From NCBI RefSeq assembly GCF_023544665.1, contig NZ_JAMJFL010000010.1:1-64000 (forward strand): 64,000 nt of DNA, given 5' to 3'. The notes beneath the pieces were generated by a model, which saw only the letters and a list, made by a program, of their open reading frames with translations, made no database searches and had not been told where the DNA came from. Made by a program: the position numbers and the translations under genes. Source of the DNA: Streptomyces sp. YS415. Its GTDB lineage: Bacteria > Actinomycetota > Actinomycetes > Streptomycetales > Streptomycetaceae. Positions 53,103-61,491 of this stretch are shown piece by piece (within the stretch, counting starts at the first letter, position 1; each line of letters begins with the position of its first letter).

Positions 53103-53942
53103 GTGACCGAAGCCCTCCCCGTCAGCCGGACCGTCGACCACGGCACCGCCAAGCTCATGCCCGACGTCGACCGTGAACGGGCCTGGCTGCTCACGGTCGA
53201 CGGGGCTCCGCAGTCCTACGTCGACCTCGACGAGCCGACCCATCTGGAGTTCGAGTACGCACGGCGGCTCGGGCATGTGCTGGATGTCGTCGCGGAGCCG
53301 GGGCGGGCGCTGGACGTGCTGCATCTCGGAGGCGGGGCGCTCACGATCCCCCGGTACGTGGCCGCCACCCGCCCCGGGTCGCGGCAGGACGTCGTCGAGG
53401 CGGACCGGGGGCTGCTGCAGCTCGTCGTGGACCACCTGCCCGTGCCCGACGGGATCGCCCTGCACACGGCGGATGCCCGGGCCTGGACCGAAGCCGCGCC
53501 CGCCGACTCCGCCGACGTCCTGGTCGCCGACGTCTTCGGGGGGTCCCGCGTTCCGGCGCATCTGACGACCCTGGCCTACGCCCGTGCGGCCGAGCGCGTG
53601 CTGCGCGGCACCGGGGTGTATCTCGCCAACCTCGCCGACGCCGCGCCGTTCACCTTCCTGCGCTCCCAGCTCGCCACCTTCGCGGCGGTGTTCGAGGAGC
53701 TGGCACTGATCGCCGAGCCGGGGGTGCTGCGCGGGCGGCGGTTCGGCAACGCCGTGCTGGTCGCCGCGCACCGGCCCGTCGACCTCGCCGCCCTGACCCG
53801 GCTCACCGCGTCCGACGCCTTCCCGGCCCGGGTCGAACACGGGCCGGGCCTGCGGACGTTCATCGGCGGCGCGCGGCCGGTACGGGACGAGGACGCCGTA
53901 CCGTCACCCGAGCCCCCCGACGGGGCTTTCGGTATCGGCTGA
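53103..53942 (+). CDS. spermidine-synthase-like methyltransferase fold protein
   Basis: A 279-residue protein with the SAM-dependent Rossmann core DVLHLGGGALTIPRYVA and VVEADRGLLQLV, then DVLVADVFGG. No polyamine catalytic tyrosine could be assigned with confidence, so the substrate is unknown. GTG 53103 follows CACAAT (53091-53096) by six bases, suggesting leaderless mRNA. Overlaps the convergent MFS gene by 39 nt. Confidence 0.82.
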   Translation: MTEALPVSRTVDHGTAKLMPDVDRERAWLLTVDGAPQSYVDLDEPTHLEFEYARRLGHVLDVVAEPGRALDVLHLGGGALTIPRYVAATRPGSRQDVVEADRGLLQLVVDHLPVPDGIALHTADARAWTEAAPADSADVLVADVFGGSRVPAHLTTLAYARAAERVLRGTGVYLANLADAAPFTFLRSQLATFAAVFEELALIAEPGVLRGRRFGNAVLVAAHRPVDLAALTRLTASDAFPARVEHGPGLRTFIGGARPVRDEDAVPSPEPPDGAFGIG

Positions 53943-55193
53943 CGGCTGCGCGGAGGCCGCCGTCACGTGCTTGGTACGGCGGCGCAGATTCCGTACGTCC
54001 GGTACGCACAGCACCGCCGCCGTGACCACGACGACCAGCACCGCGCACCCCCACAGGGCCGAGGTCCGCCCGAACGCCGTCTCCGCCGGGCCGGCCAGCG
54101 CCATGGTCAGCGGGACCAGGGCGACCGAGCCGAACCAGTCGTAGGCGGAGACCCGGGAGAGCTTGTCCTCCGGGATCTCCTGGTGGAGCGCGGTCATCCA
54201 GCTGACGCCGAACACCTCCAGGGTCACGCCGGTGAGGAACATCACGGCGCACAGGACGCCGACCGAGGTGGGGATCGCGAGGGCGGCGGAGGGCAGGGCC
54301 AGCGGGAAGACGCACAGGGTGCCGGCCAGGAGCAGCCGGCGGGGCTTCCAGCGGGTCATCAGCAGGGCGCCGACGACCGTGCCCGCGCCGAAGAAGCCCA
54401 GGGCGAGGCCCCAGGGCGCGCCGCCGCCCAGGTGATCGCGGGCGACCAAGGGGCCGTAGACCGCGTCCGCCGCGCCGACCACCGCGTTCGCGATCGAGAA
54501 CTGCACGACCACCGCCCACAGCCACGGCCGGCCGCTGAACTCCCGCCAGCCCTCCCGCAGATCGGAGAGCAGGCCGCCGCCGGGGGCGCGCGGCGCGATA
54601 TGGCTGACGTCGAGGAAGGCGCGCAGCGACCCGGCGACGGCGAAGGCGGCGGCGTCCGCGGCGAGCACCCAGCCGGGGCCGATCGCGGCGACCATCGCAC
54701 CGCCCAGGGCGGCACCGCCCACCGCGGCGCCCTGCATGGCCATCCGGAACATGGCGAACGCGCGGCTCACCTGGTCGCCGCTGACCGAGGACATCAGCAT
54801 GCCCTCGGCCGCCGGGGAGAAGAACGCGTGGCCGGTGCCGCCGAGCGCGGTCAGCAGCATCATCTGCCACAGCAGCGGCTCGCCGGTCAGCACCAGCACC
54901 GCGAAGGCGGCCTGCGAGACGCAGTTCAGTGCGTTGGCGGCGACCATCACCCGGTGCCGGGGCAGCCGGTCCGCCACGGCTCCGCCGATGAGCAGGAACA
55001 GCACCAGCGGCAGGGTCCGGGCGGCCGCCACCAGGCCCACGTCGCCGCCGTCCCCGCCCGACTCCAGCACGGCGAACGCGGCGGCGATCAGCGCGCCGTG
55101 GCTGCCGAGGTTGGTCACGACCGCGGACGCGGTCAGCAGGGAGTAGTTGCGGCCCGCCCAGGTCGGGCGGCGGAGCGGGATGGTGGGCTTCAC
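53904..55193 (-). CDS. MFS transporter
   Basis: A 429-residue transporter with 12 predicted spans. LLIGGAVADRLPRHRVMVAANALNCVSQ is motif A between spans 2 and 3; SPAAEGMLMSSVSGDQVSRAFAMFRMAMQGAAVGGAALGG fits an enterobactin-like exporter group (EntS). GTG 55193 with TTGGCA-N18-GATAGT at 55229-55200: leaderless. Substrate unknown; drug or siderophore efflux plausible. Confidence 0.88.
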   Translation of the reverse strand: MKPTIPLRRPTWAGRNYSLLTASAVVTNLGSHGALIAAAFAVLESGGDGGDVGLVAAARTLPLVLFLLIGGAVADRLPRHRVMVAANALNCVSQAAFAVLVLTGEPLLWQMMLLTALGGTGHAFFSPAAEGMLMSSVSGDQVSRAFAMFRMAMQGAAVGGAALGGAMVAAIGPGWVLAADAAAFAVAGSLRAFLDVSHIAPRAPGGGLLSDLREGWREFSGRPWLWAVVVQFSIANAVVGAADAVYGPLVARDHLGGGAPWGLALGFFGAGTVVGALLMTRWKPRRLLLAGTLCVFPLALPSAALAIPTSVGVLCAVMFLTGVTLEVFGVSWMTALHQEIPEDKLSRVSAYDWFGSVALVPLTMALAGPAETAFGRTSALWGCAVLVVVVTAAVLCVPDVRNLRRRTKHVTAASAQPSADTESPVGGLG

Positions 55194-55266
55194 CTCGCGA
55201 CTATCGCCGCGGCGGGGCCGACTTGCCAAATGCGATTCCAGCTGACTTCGGCCCCGCCACCTGCGC

Positions 55267-56274
55267 CTAGGTGTCGGTCGGCATGGCCTCGGTGAGGCGC
55301 ACGGTGCTGAGGATCTTCTGGATCGTCGCCTCCGGGATCTCCTCCTTGACGCCCTTGGCGCCGAAGAGGTTCCAGGTGACGAAGTCGCCCGCGCCGTTCT
55401 CGAACGCGAAGGTGATCGCCTTGCCCTCGGTGTCGCACTTGCCGTTCTGCGGGGTGTTCTCCGAGTGGGCGGTGGCGACGCTGCCCTCGATGCCGGAAGT
55501 CGTCGTGTACGGCTTGGGCTTGGAGAACTTCACGCTCTTGCGGTCCGGCTGGGTGTAGCCGCCGAAGATCCACCACGGCACGCGGGTCTCCGCGGCCTCG
55601 GTGAGGTCCTTGGCGCCGTTCTCACCGCGGGTGCCGGCGGTGACCAGGGCGGTGTCCTCGGTGCGGCCGTCCTTGTCGGAGTCGACGGTGCACCACTTGG
55701 ACTTGAGGTAGGCGGGGGCGGTGACGGTGGAGCGGTCGAGCTTGCCGTCCTTGTCCTCCCACTCGAAGCCGACGCTGGTGTCGGCCCTGTCGATCTCCCA
55801 GTCGGCGGGCACGTCGAACATCGTGCCGAAGCGCGGGTTGACGACGACCTTCCAGCCCTCGACGGTCGGCTTCAGTTCCTCGTCGCCGCGCGGATCGTCG
55901 CCCGAGCCGGACTCGGAGGCGGTGGGCTCGGCCGACTTGCTCACGGTCGGCTTCGGCGACGCCTTGCCGTCCGCCTTGTCCTTGTCGTCGCCGCCCAGCA
56001 CCAGGAACCCGGTGACACCGGCGGCCACGACCACGGCCGTGGCCGCCACGATCGCGACCAGCTTGGTCCGGTTGCCGCCGCCCCCGCCACCCTGCGGAGC
56101 CGGCGCCCCGGCCGGGGTCGGCGCGCCCCACTGCGGCTGCTGGCCGTAGGCGGGGGGCTGCTGATAGCCCGGCTGCTGGTACGGATTCGGCTGCTGGTAC
56201 CCCGGCTGCTGGTACGGGTTGTTCTGCTGCTGCGGGTTCTGCTCGCCCCCGGGCGGCTGCTGTCCTGGCCACAT
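55267..56274 (-). CDS. membrane-anchored protein with Q/P/G/Y-rich N-terminus
   Basis: A 335-residue protein. N-terminal 65 residues consist of PYQQPGYQQPN-like repeats, then the span LVAIVAATAVVVAAGVTGFLVLG (about 72-94), Asp/Lys/Ser-rich linker and a C-terminal beta-rich domain (VEGWKVVVNPRFGTMFDVPADWEIDRADTSVGFEWED ...). The pattern suggests a cytosolic low-complexity tail and an extracellular sensor domain. TAGGGT eight bases before ATG 56274 suggests leaderless start. No known family beyond streptomycete membrane proteins. Confidence 0.78.
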   Translation of the reverse strand: MWPGQQPPGGEQNPQQQNNPYQQPGYQQPNPYQQPGYQQPPAYGQQPQWGAPTPAGAPAPQGGGGGGNRTKLVAIVAATAVVVAAGVTGFLVLGGDDKDKADGKASPKPTVSKSAEPTASESGSGDDPRGDEELKPTVEGWKVVVNPRFGTMFDVPADWEIDRADTSVGFEWEDKDGKLDRSTVTAPAYLKSKWCTVDSDKDGRTEDTALVTAGTRGENGAKDLTEAAETRVPWWIFGGYTQPDRKSVKFSKPKPYTTTSGIEGSVATAHSENTPQNGKCDTEGKAITFAFENGAGDFVTWNLFGAKGVKEEIPEATIQKILSTVRLTEAMPTDT

Positions 56275-56423
56275 GGGCAGCAACCCTAGCGGCGCCGGGG
56301 ACACGATTCGGTCACCGGGTCTTGTCAGGGACGTAGCAATTCAGCGGTCCGTCGGCGGAAGGTCCGTACGGCGATCACGCGGGATGTCTGGCCAGTGAGG
56401 CTACTCGTGGGTAACATGCGGCC

Positions 56424-56876
56424 ATGAGCGCAGATCAGATGTCGATCGGCGAGTTGCTCGCCGCCACGGTGCCGATGGTTCGGACGCTGAACCTGGAGTA
56501 CCTGGAGACCACTCCGGAGAGGGCCGTGCTGGCCCTTCCGGACCAGAGCGAGTACCGCAACCACGTCGGCGGACCGCATGCCGGGGCCATGTTCACGCTG
56601 GGGGAGTCGGCCAGTGGGGCGATCGTGCTCGCGGCCTTCGGGGACCAGCTGTCCCGGGCCGTCCCCCTCCCGGTCACCGCGGAGATCGCCTTCAAGAAGA
56701 TCGCCCTGGGCGCGGTCACCGCCACCGCGACGCTGGGCCGGCCGATCGACGAGGTCGTCGCCGAGCTCGACGCCGGCGAGCGGCCGGAGTTCCCGGTGAG
56801 CGTGGCGATCCAGCGCGCGGACGGCGCGGTCACCACCGAGATGACGGTCGTGTGGACCCTGCGTCCCAACGGCTGA
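56424..56876 (+). CDS. hotdog-fold thioesterase (DUF4442/PaaI-like)
   Basis: A 150-residue protein: SIGELLAATVPMVRTLNLEYLETTPERAVLALPDQSEYRNHVGGPHAGAMFTLGESASGAIV is the hotdog fold with N-H-x-GG-x-HAG, the catalytic-like segment. TAACAT six bases before ATG 56424: leaderless. Likely acyl-CoA thioesterase. Followed by a terminator. Confidence 0.87.
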   Translation: MSADQMSIGELLAATVPMVRTLNLEYLETTPERAVLALPDQSEYRNHVGGPHAGAMFTLGESASGAIVLAAFGDQLSRAVPLPVTAEIAFKKIALGAVTATATLGRPIDEVVAELDAGERPEFPVSVAIQRADGAVTTEMTVVWTLRPNG

Positions 56877-56893
56877 CCGAGCTGTTCTCCGCG

Positions 56894-56918
56894 AAGGGCC
56901 CCCGGTGGGGGCCCTTTG
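56894..56918 (+). terminator. terminator after the thioesterase
   Basis: AAGGGCCCCC (56894-56903) / GGGGGCCCTT (56907-56916), three-base loop, then TG. Confidence 0.85.
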
Positions 56919-57159
56919 TGTCATGTCCGGCTGTCCCGTGCGGAGAATTCGTGCGGCAATCCCCGTGCTGTGCACACAACTTGGGATTGGTTCGGACCGC
57001 AGGTTCGAATGCCGGTGCGGATACCGCCGGTAACTGCACAGTAATTCCGGGGGCTTGCCCGAGGAGCACTCGAACTCCTTGTTTCCTCTGAACCGTTTGT
57101 GCGAAAGTGAGCGCCCCCTCACGGGGAGTGCCGCAAGCGGCCTGGAAGGAAATGATTCC

Positions 57160-58806
57160 GTGCAATCCCCTTACCCCCCACGCCCCCCGTATCCGCCCCG
57201 GCCGGGACCGCGCCTCGAAGAATCCGACCGGGATCTGCTCGCCCGTCTCGCCCCGTCAGGCGCCGGTGCCGACGGTGTTCCGCTGCTGATGGCCCGGCAT
57301 TGGCGGGCCGCCCACGACTACGCCGTGATCTGCCTGGCCGCGGCCGGAAGTCCGGCGTCCATGGTGACCGCGAACGCCTTCCACCGGGTCCTCGGCGAGC
57401 CGCCCGGCGGCGCGCTGCGACCCCAGCTCCTCAAGGCCGTACGGGAGACGGTCAAGGAGTGGGCGGCCGACGAGCGAATTCATGCCGTACTTCCGGAACT
57501 CCGTAAACCGACCGGTGCCCGTGGGCTTCGGGCCGCGAGATCCGTGACCCCCGAAAGGCGACGGCTCGCCGAGCGCGCATTCCAGGCCCTTCCGGGCGCC
57601 TCGCAATGCCTTTTGTGGCACACGGAGGTCGAGGCGGAACCCCTGACCGTACCGGCCGGTCTGCTGGGCGTGGACAGCGTGACGGCATCGGCCGCGCTGG
57701 AGCGGGCGCGCGAGCAGTTCCGCACCGCCTGCGTCCGCGCGCACCACGACCTCGCGCCCACCCGGGAATGCCGCTTCTACGGCCGTCTCCTCGATGTCCC
57801 GATCCGCCGGGGCGGTTCGCTGCTGCCCGATGTCCAGCGGCACCTGACCGAGTGCCGCTACTGCCGGCAGGCCGCCGAGCAACTCGGCCACTTCGAGGGC
57901 GGACTGGGGGAGTTGCTCGCCGAGACGGTCCTCGGCTGGGGCGCCCGGCGCTATCTGGACTCGCGTCCCGGCCGCGCGGACCAGTACCCGGCGCGGCCGG
58001 CACGCGCGCGTGGCGGACGGCACCGGCCCGTCGCGGCGCGGAGGCCGGCTCGGCCCTCGGGGCGGACCAAGGCCGTCGTCGGCGCCGGTCTGGCCTCCCT
58101 CGCCCTGCTCGCGACCGTCCTGGTCGGCGCAGGCCGGTCCGATGGCAACGGTGTCCCCGATCCGCACGCCACCTGGGGCGCCCCGAGCGCGGTCACCGAG
58201 CCGCCGACGCCGGATCCCGCCTCCGCGAGCCGTTCCGTGGAACTGGGCCACGGCCGGCTGCGCAACCTCGGCACCGGTCTCTGCCTCGACCTCCGGGAGG
58301 CGGCACCCCGGCCCGGGACGGCGACCGTCCTCGCCGGATGCTCGGCCGCCGGATCCCAACGGTGGTCGTACCGGAACGACGGCCTGCTCCGCAGCGCCGC
58401 CGACCCCACCCTCTGCCTGAACTCCCACGCCGACGAGGGCGCGGTCGTGCTCGGCGACTGCCTGGTGCACGCCGGCGAAGTGCGCCACGACCTCACCGTG
58501 CGCGGCGAACTCCTGCTCCGCGGCGCCGAGGACCGGGCCGTGGCGTCCGGCGACGGCAAGGAGGTGACGGTCGCCGGACGGGACGGATCCGCGGACCAGC
58601 GCTGGGAGTTCGACGCTGCCGAGGTGCGGCCCCCTGACCGGCACCGGAGCCAGGAGCCGTACGAGACCCGAGTCGCCCGGACCGGCACGCAGGCGGAACC
58701 CGAACCCGCTGCTCGGCCCGACGCGGTGGCGCGCCCCGCCCTCCCTGATGAGGCGCTGGAGGTCCTCTCCCCGGCCAGCGAGCCGCTCGGCTCGCTGGTC
58801 TCCTAG
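57160..58806 (+). CDS. membrane protein with zinc-finger-like cytosolic region and ricin-type lectin domain
   Basis: A 548-residue protein starting at GTG 57160, GGAAGGA upstream. N-terminal PYPPRPPYPPRPGPR low complexity, then a helical region with sigma-like AARSVTPERRRLAERAFQALPGASQCLLWHTEVE and VDSVTASAALERAREQFRTACVRAHHDL, ending in a HxxxCxxC motif (HLTECRYCRQAAEQL, about residues 228-242) as in anti-sigma factors. A span VVGAGLASLALLATVLVGAG (about 305-325) precedes an extracellular ricin B-like domain (RLRNLGTGLCLDL, QRWSYRN, DQRWEFD). I do not recognise a named function; a transmembrane sensor binding glycans outside is the inference. Confidence 0.8.
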   Translation: MQSPYPPRPPYPPRPGPRLEESDRDLLARLAPSGAGADGVPLLMARHWRAAHDYAVICLAAAGSPASMVTANAFHRVLGEPPGGALRPQLLKAVRETVKEWAADERIHAVLPELRKPTGARGLRAARSVTPERRRLAERAFQALPGASQCLLWHTEVEAEPLTVPAGLLGVDSVTASAALERAREQFRTACVRAHHDLAPTRECRFYGRLLDVPIRRGGSLLPDVQRHLTECRYCRQAAEQLGHFEGGLGELLAETVLGWGARRYLDSRPGRADQYPARPARARGGRHRPVAARRPARPSGRTKAVVGAGLASLALLATVLVGAGRSDGNGVPDPHATWGAPSAVTEPPTPDPASASRSVELGHGRLRNLGTGLCLDLREAAPRPGTATVLAGCSAAGSQRWSYRNDGLLRSAADPTLCLNSHADEGAVVLGDCLVHAGEVRHDLTVRGELLLRGAEDRAVASGDGKEVTVAGRDGSADQRWEFDAAEVRPPDRHRSQEPYETRVARTGTQAEPEPAARPDAVARPALPDEALEVLSPASEPLGSLVS

Positions 58807-58812
58807 ACCACA

Positions 58813-58840
58813 GGGCCACCCCCGCCGGGGTGGCCCTTCT
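58813..58840 (+). terminator. terminator before GH3 gene
   Basis: GGGCCACCCC (58813-58822) / GGGGTGGCCC (58827-58836), 4-nt loop, then TTCT. Confidence 0.85.
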
Positions 58841-58852
58841 CCGTTCGGGTCA

Positions 58853-58881
58853 TTGACACGAGTCACCGCTCGCTCTACGTT
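58853..58881 (+). promoter_or_regulatory. GH3 gene promoter
   Basis: TTGACA (58853-58858), 17-nt spacer, TACGTT (58876-58881). TGAC-ACGA-GTCA (58854-58865) overlaps the -35, a possible operator. The CGAA-N3-TTCG site of the xylan cluster is absent. Confidence 0.65.
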
Positions 58882-59022
58882 TCCGACGCGCCGGTGGCGT
58901 TGCTCACGGGGTGTCAAGTCCGACTGACGCATAGTGCGGTCAAAGGGCGACAACAGACCGGGCGCCACAGCGCACCGCGGTTCACCTCGTCGTGCCCGCA
59001 CACCGAAGGAGTGACGGCTGCC

Positions 59023-61491
59023 ATGACCGACACTGTTTCCCGGCGTTCCGCCCTGCGGCTGGTGGGCGGCGCCGTCGCCGTCGCCGCCGCGGCGACCGGC
59101 GGAGCGACCTCCCCCGCGGGCGCCCACGCGCCCGGCGGACCGGGACCGAGCGCCGGCCGGCGCGTGGAAAGCCTGCTCGCCCGGCTCACCCTCGACGAGA
59201 AGATCTCCCTCCTGCACGGCGCCACCGACCCCGCCCCGCTCGGCCAGGCGGGCTACCTCCCCGGCGTCGAGCGCCTCGGCATCCCGCCCCTGCGGCTGGC
59301 CGACGGCCCGGCCGGGGTCCGGGTCACCGCCCGTGCCACCGCCCTGCCCGCGCCCGTCCTGCTGGCGTCCGCCTTCGACCCGGAGCTGGCCCGCCGCTAC
59401 GGCCGGGTCATCGGGCACGAGGGCCGCGCCCTCGGCCAGGACGTCCTGCTCTCCCCGATGGTCAACCTCATCCGCACCCCGTACGCCGGGCGGAACTTCG
59501 AGACGTTCAGCGAGGACCCGCTGCTCACCGCCGACCTGGTGGCCGCCGAGATCGAGGGCATCCAGGGCGAGGGCCTCGTCGCCACCGTCAAGCACTTCGC
59601 CCTGAACAACCAGGAGCGGGACCGCGAGAGCGTCGACGTCCGGGTGGACGAGCGGACGATGCACGAGGTCGAACTGCGCGGCTTTAAGGCCGCGGTCGAC
59701 GCCGGCGCCGGTGCGGTCATGGGCGCCTACAACAAGGTCAACGGCACCTACGCCTGCGAGAACAAGACCCTCCTCACCGACGTCCTGCGCACCCAGTGGG
59801 GCTTCGAGGGCCTGGTGATGACCGACTGGTTCGCCGCCCACAGCACCCGGAAGGCCCTCACCGCGGGCCTGGACCTGGAGATGCCGGCCGGCACCCACTT
59901 CGGCGCGGCGCTGAAGCGGGCCGTGCGCGACGGCAGCGTGGCCGAGCGGTACGTCGACCGGGCCGTACGCCGGATCCTGTCCGTGCTGGACCGCTTCGGC
60001 CTCCTCGACGGCAGCGCGCCGCCGCGACCCGAACGTGACAGCCGAGCGGGCGCGGCCGTGGCCCTGGAGGTCGCCAAGGCGGGCGCCACCCTGCTGCGCA
60101 ACAAGCGCGGCACCCTCCCCCTGGCCGACGGCAGCATCGCCGTGATCGGCCAGCCCGGCTCCCTGCCCTTCATCAGCGGCGGCGGCAGCGCCCATGTCGT
60201 GCCCGACCACGCCGCCGGCCCTCTCGACGCCCTGCGCGCACGCGGCGGCCGGGTGACCCACGCGCTGGGCGAGGACATCTTCGGCAAACCCCTCCCCGCC
60301 GCCGTGCTCAGCCCGCGCTTCGACAGCGAGGGCCGGCGGGTCGAGGCCGGGCGCACCTGGTCCTACGACGGCACGCTCACCGTCGACCGGGCCGACGAGT
60401 GGACCTTCGTCATCCACTACTCCGGCGCACCGACGATCCGGCCGAAGGTGGTCCTCGACGGCAAGGAGCTCTTCCCGCTCGTGCCGGGCTGGGGCGAGTA
60501 CTTCATGGGCGGTTACGTCACCACCGCCGCCGACGGGATGTCCGTGCGCCGCAGGACGGTCGCGGTCGCCAAGGGCACGCACAAGCTGAGGATCACCGCA
60601 CCGGGCGGGGACACCGGACAGCGGTTCCGGTTGCGCCGCATCACCAGCGCGACCCGGGCCCAGGACGTCGCCGAGGCCGTACGGGCAGCGCGCGCCGCCC
60701 ACCATGCGGTGCTGTTCGCCTACGAGGACGCGACCGAGGGCCAGGACCGCACGACCATCCGACTCCCCGGTCATCAGGACGCGTTGATCGAGGCGGTGAC
60801 GGCGGCGAACCCGCGCACCACCGTCGTCCTCAACACCTCCTCCGCCACGTCGATGCCCTGGCTGGAGCGCACGGGAGCCGTGCTCCAGATGTACTACCCG
60901 GGCCAGGAGGGCGCGGCCGCCACCGCCGCCGTCCTGTTCGGCGACTGCGATCCCGGCGGCCGCCTCACCCAGACCTTCCCCTTCGACGACGACCACCATC
61001 CCGTCGCCGGGGACCCGCGCCGCTACCCGGGCGTCGGCGGCACCGAGCTCTACTCGGAGGGGGTCCACGCCGGGCACCGCTGGTACGACGCCAAGGGCGA
61101 GCGGCCGCTGTTCCCGTTCGGGCACGGGCTGTCGTACACCTCCTTCGGCTACGAGGACGTCTCCGCGCACTGGCACCGGCACGGCCTCGACGTGCGCTTC
61201 ACGGTTCGCAACACCGGCCGGCGCGCCGGGATCGCGGTGCCGCAGGTGTACGTGGGCCGCTCGCCCGACCTGGAACTCGACCAGGCGGTACGGGTGCTGG
61301 GCGGTTACCGGCGGCTCGCGCTGGACGCCGGGCAGCGGCAACGGGTGAGTGTGCGGGTGGCGCCGCGGACGCTGTCGTCGTGGGACGCGGACCGCCACGC
61401 CTGGGTGCTGGGCACCGGGCGGCGCAGTGTGTGGGTAGGGGCGTCCGCAGGGGATCTGCGGCTTCGTACGAGTGTGGAGGTGCACGGGTGA
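59023..61491 (+). CDS. exported beta-glucosidase, glycoside hydrolase family 3
   Basis: An 822-residue enzyme. Twin-arginine signal SRRSALRLVGG at the N-terminus, so a Tat substrate. GH3 barrel with VKHFALNNQE, AYNKVNG and nucleophile D268 in VMTDWFAAHS; then the alpha/beta sandwich (GATLLRNKRGTLPL), PA14-like insertion (RTWSYDGTLTVDRADEWTFVI) and a C-terminal fibronectin-III-like domain. Beta-glucosidase or beta-xylosidase with PA14 is expected. The stop is embedded in the carboxylesterase GTG (GTGA). Confidence 0.93.
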   Translation: MTDTVSRRSALRLVGGAVAVAAAATGGATSPAGAHAPGGPGPSAGRRVESLLARLTLDEKISLLHGATDPAPLGQAGYLPGVERLGIPPLRLADGPAGVRVTARATALPAPVLLASAFDPELARRYGRVIGHEGRALGQDVLLSPMVNLIRTPYAGRNFETFSEDPLLTADLVAAEIEGIQGEGLVATVKHFALNNQERDRESVDVRVDERTMHEVELRGFKAAVDAGAGAVMGAYNKVNGTYACENKTLLTDVLRTQWGFEGLVMTDWFAAHSTRKALTAGLDLEMPAGTHFGAALKRAVRDGSVAERYVDRAVRRILSVLDRFGLLDGSAPPRPERDSRAGAAVALEVAKAGATLLRNKRGTLPLADGSIAVIGQPGSLPFISGGGSAHVVPDHAAGPLDALRARGGRVTHALGEDIFGKPLPAAVLSPRFDSEGRRVEAGRTWSYDGTLTVDRADEWTFVIHYSGAPTIRPKVVLDGKELFPLVPGWGEYFMGGYVTTAADGMSVRRRTVAVAKGTHKLRITAPGGDTGQRFRLRRITSATRAQDVAEAVRAARAAHHAVLFAYEDATEGQDRTTIRLPGHQDALIEAVTAANPRTTVVLNTSSATSMPWLERTGAVLQMYYPGQEGAAATAAVLFGDCDPGGRLTQTFPFDDDHHPVAGDPRRYPGVGGTELYSEGVHAGHRWYDAKGERPLFPFGHGLSYTSFGYEDVSAHWHRHGLDVRFTVRNTGRRAGIAVPQVYVGRSPDLELDQAVRVLGGYRRLALDAGQRQRVSVRVAPRTLSSWDADRHAWVLGTGRRSVWVGASAGDLRLRTSVEVHG

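Noticed and set aside
57256..61485. 1409-residue minus-strand reading frame opposite the lectin protein and GH3 genes
   Set aside because: Low-complexity shadow of real genes on the plus strand; no domain features.
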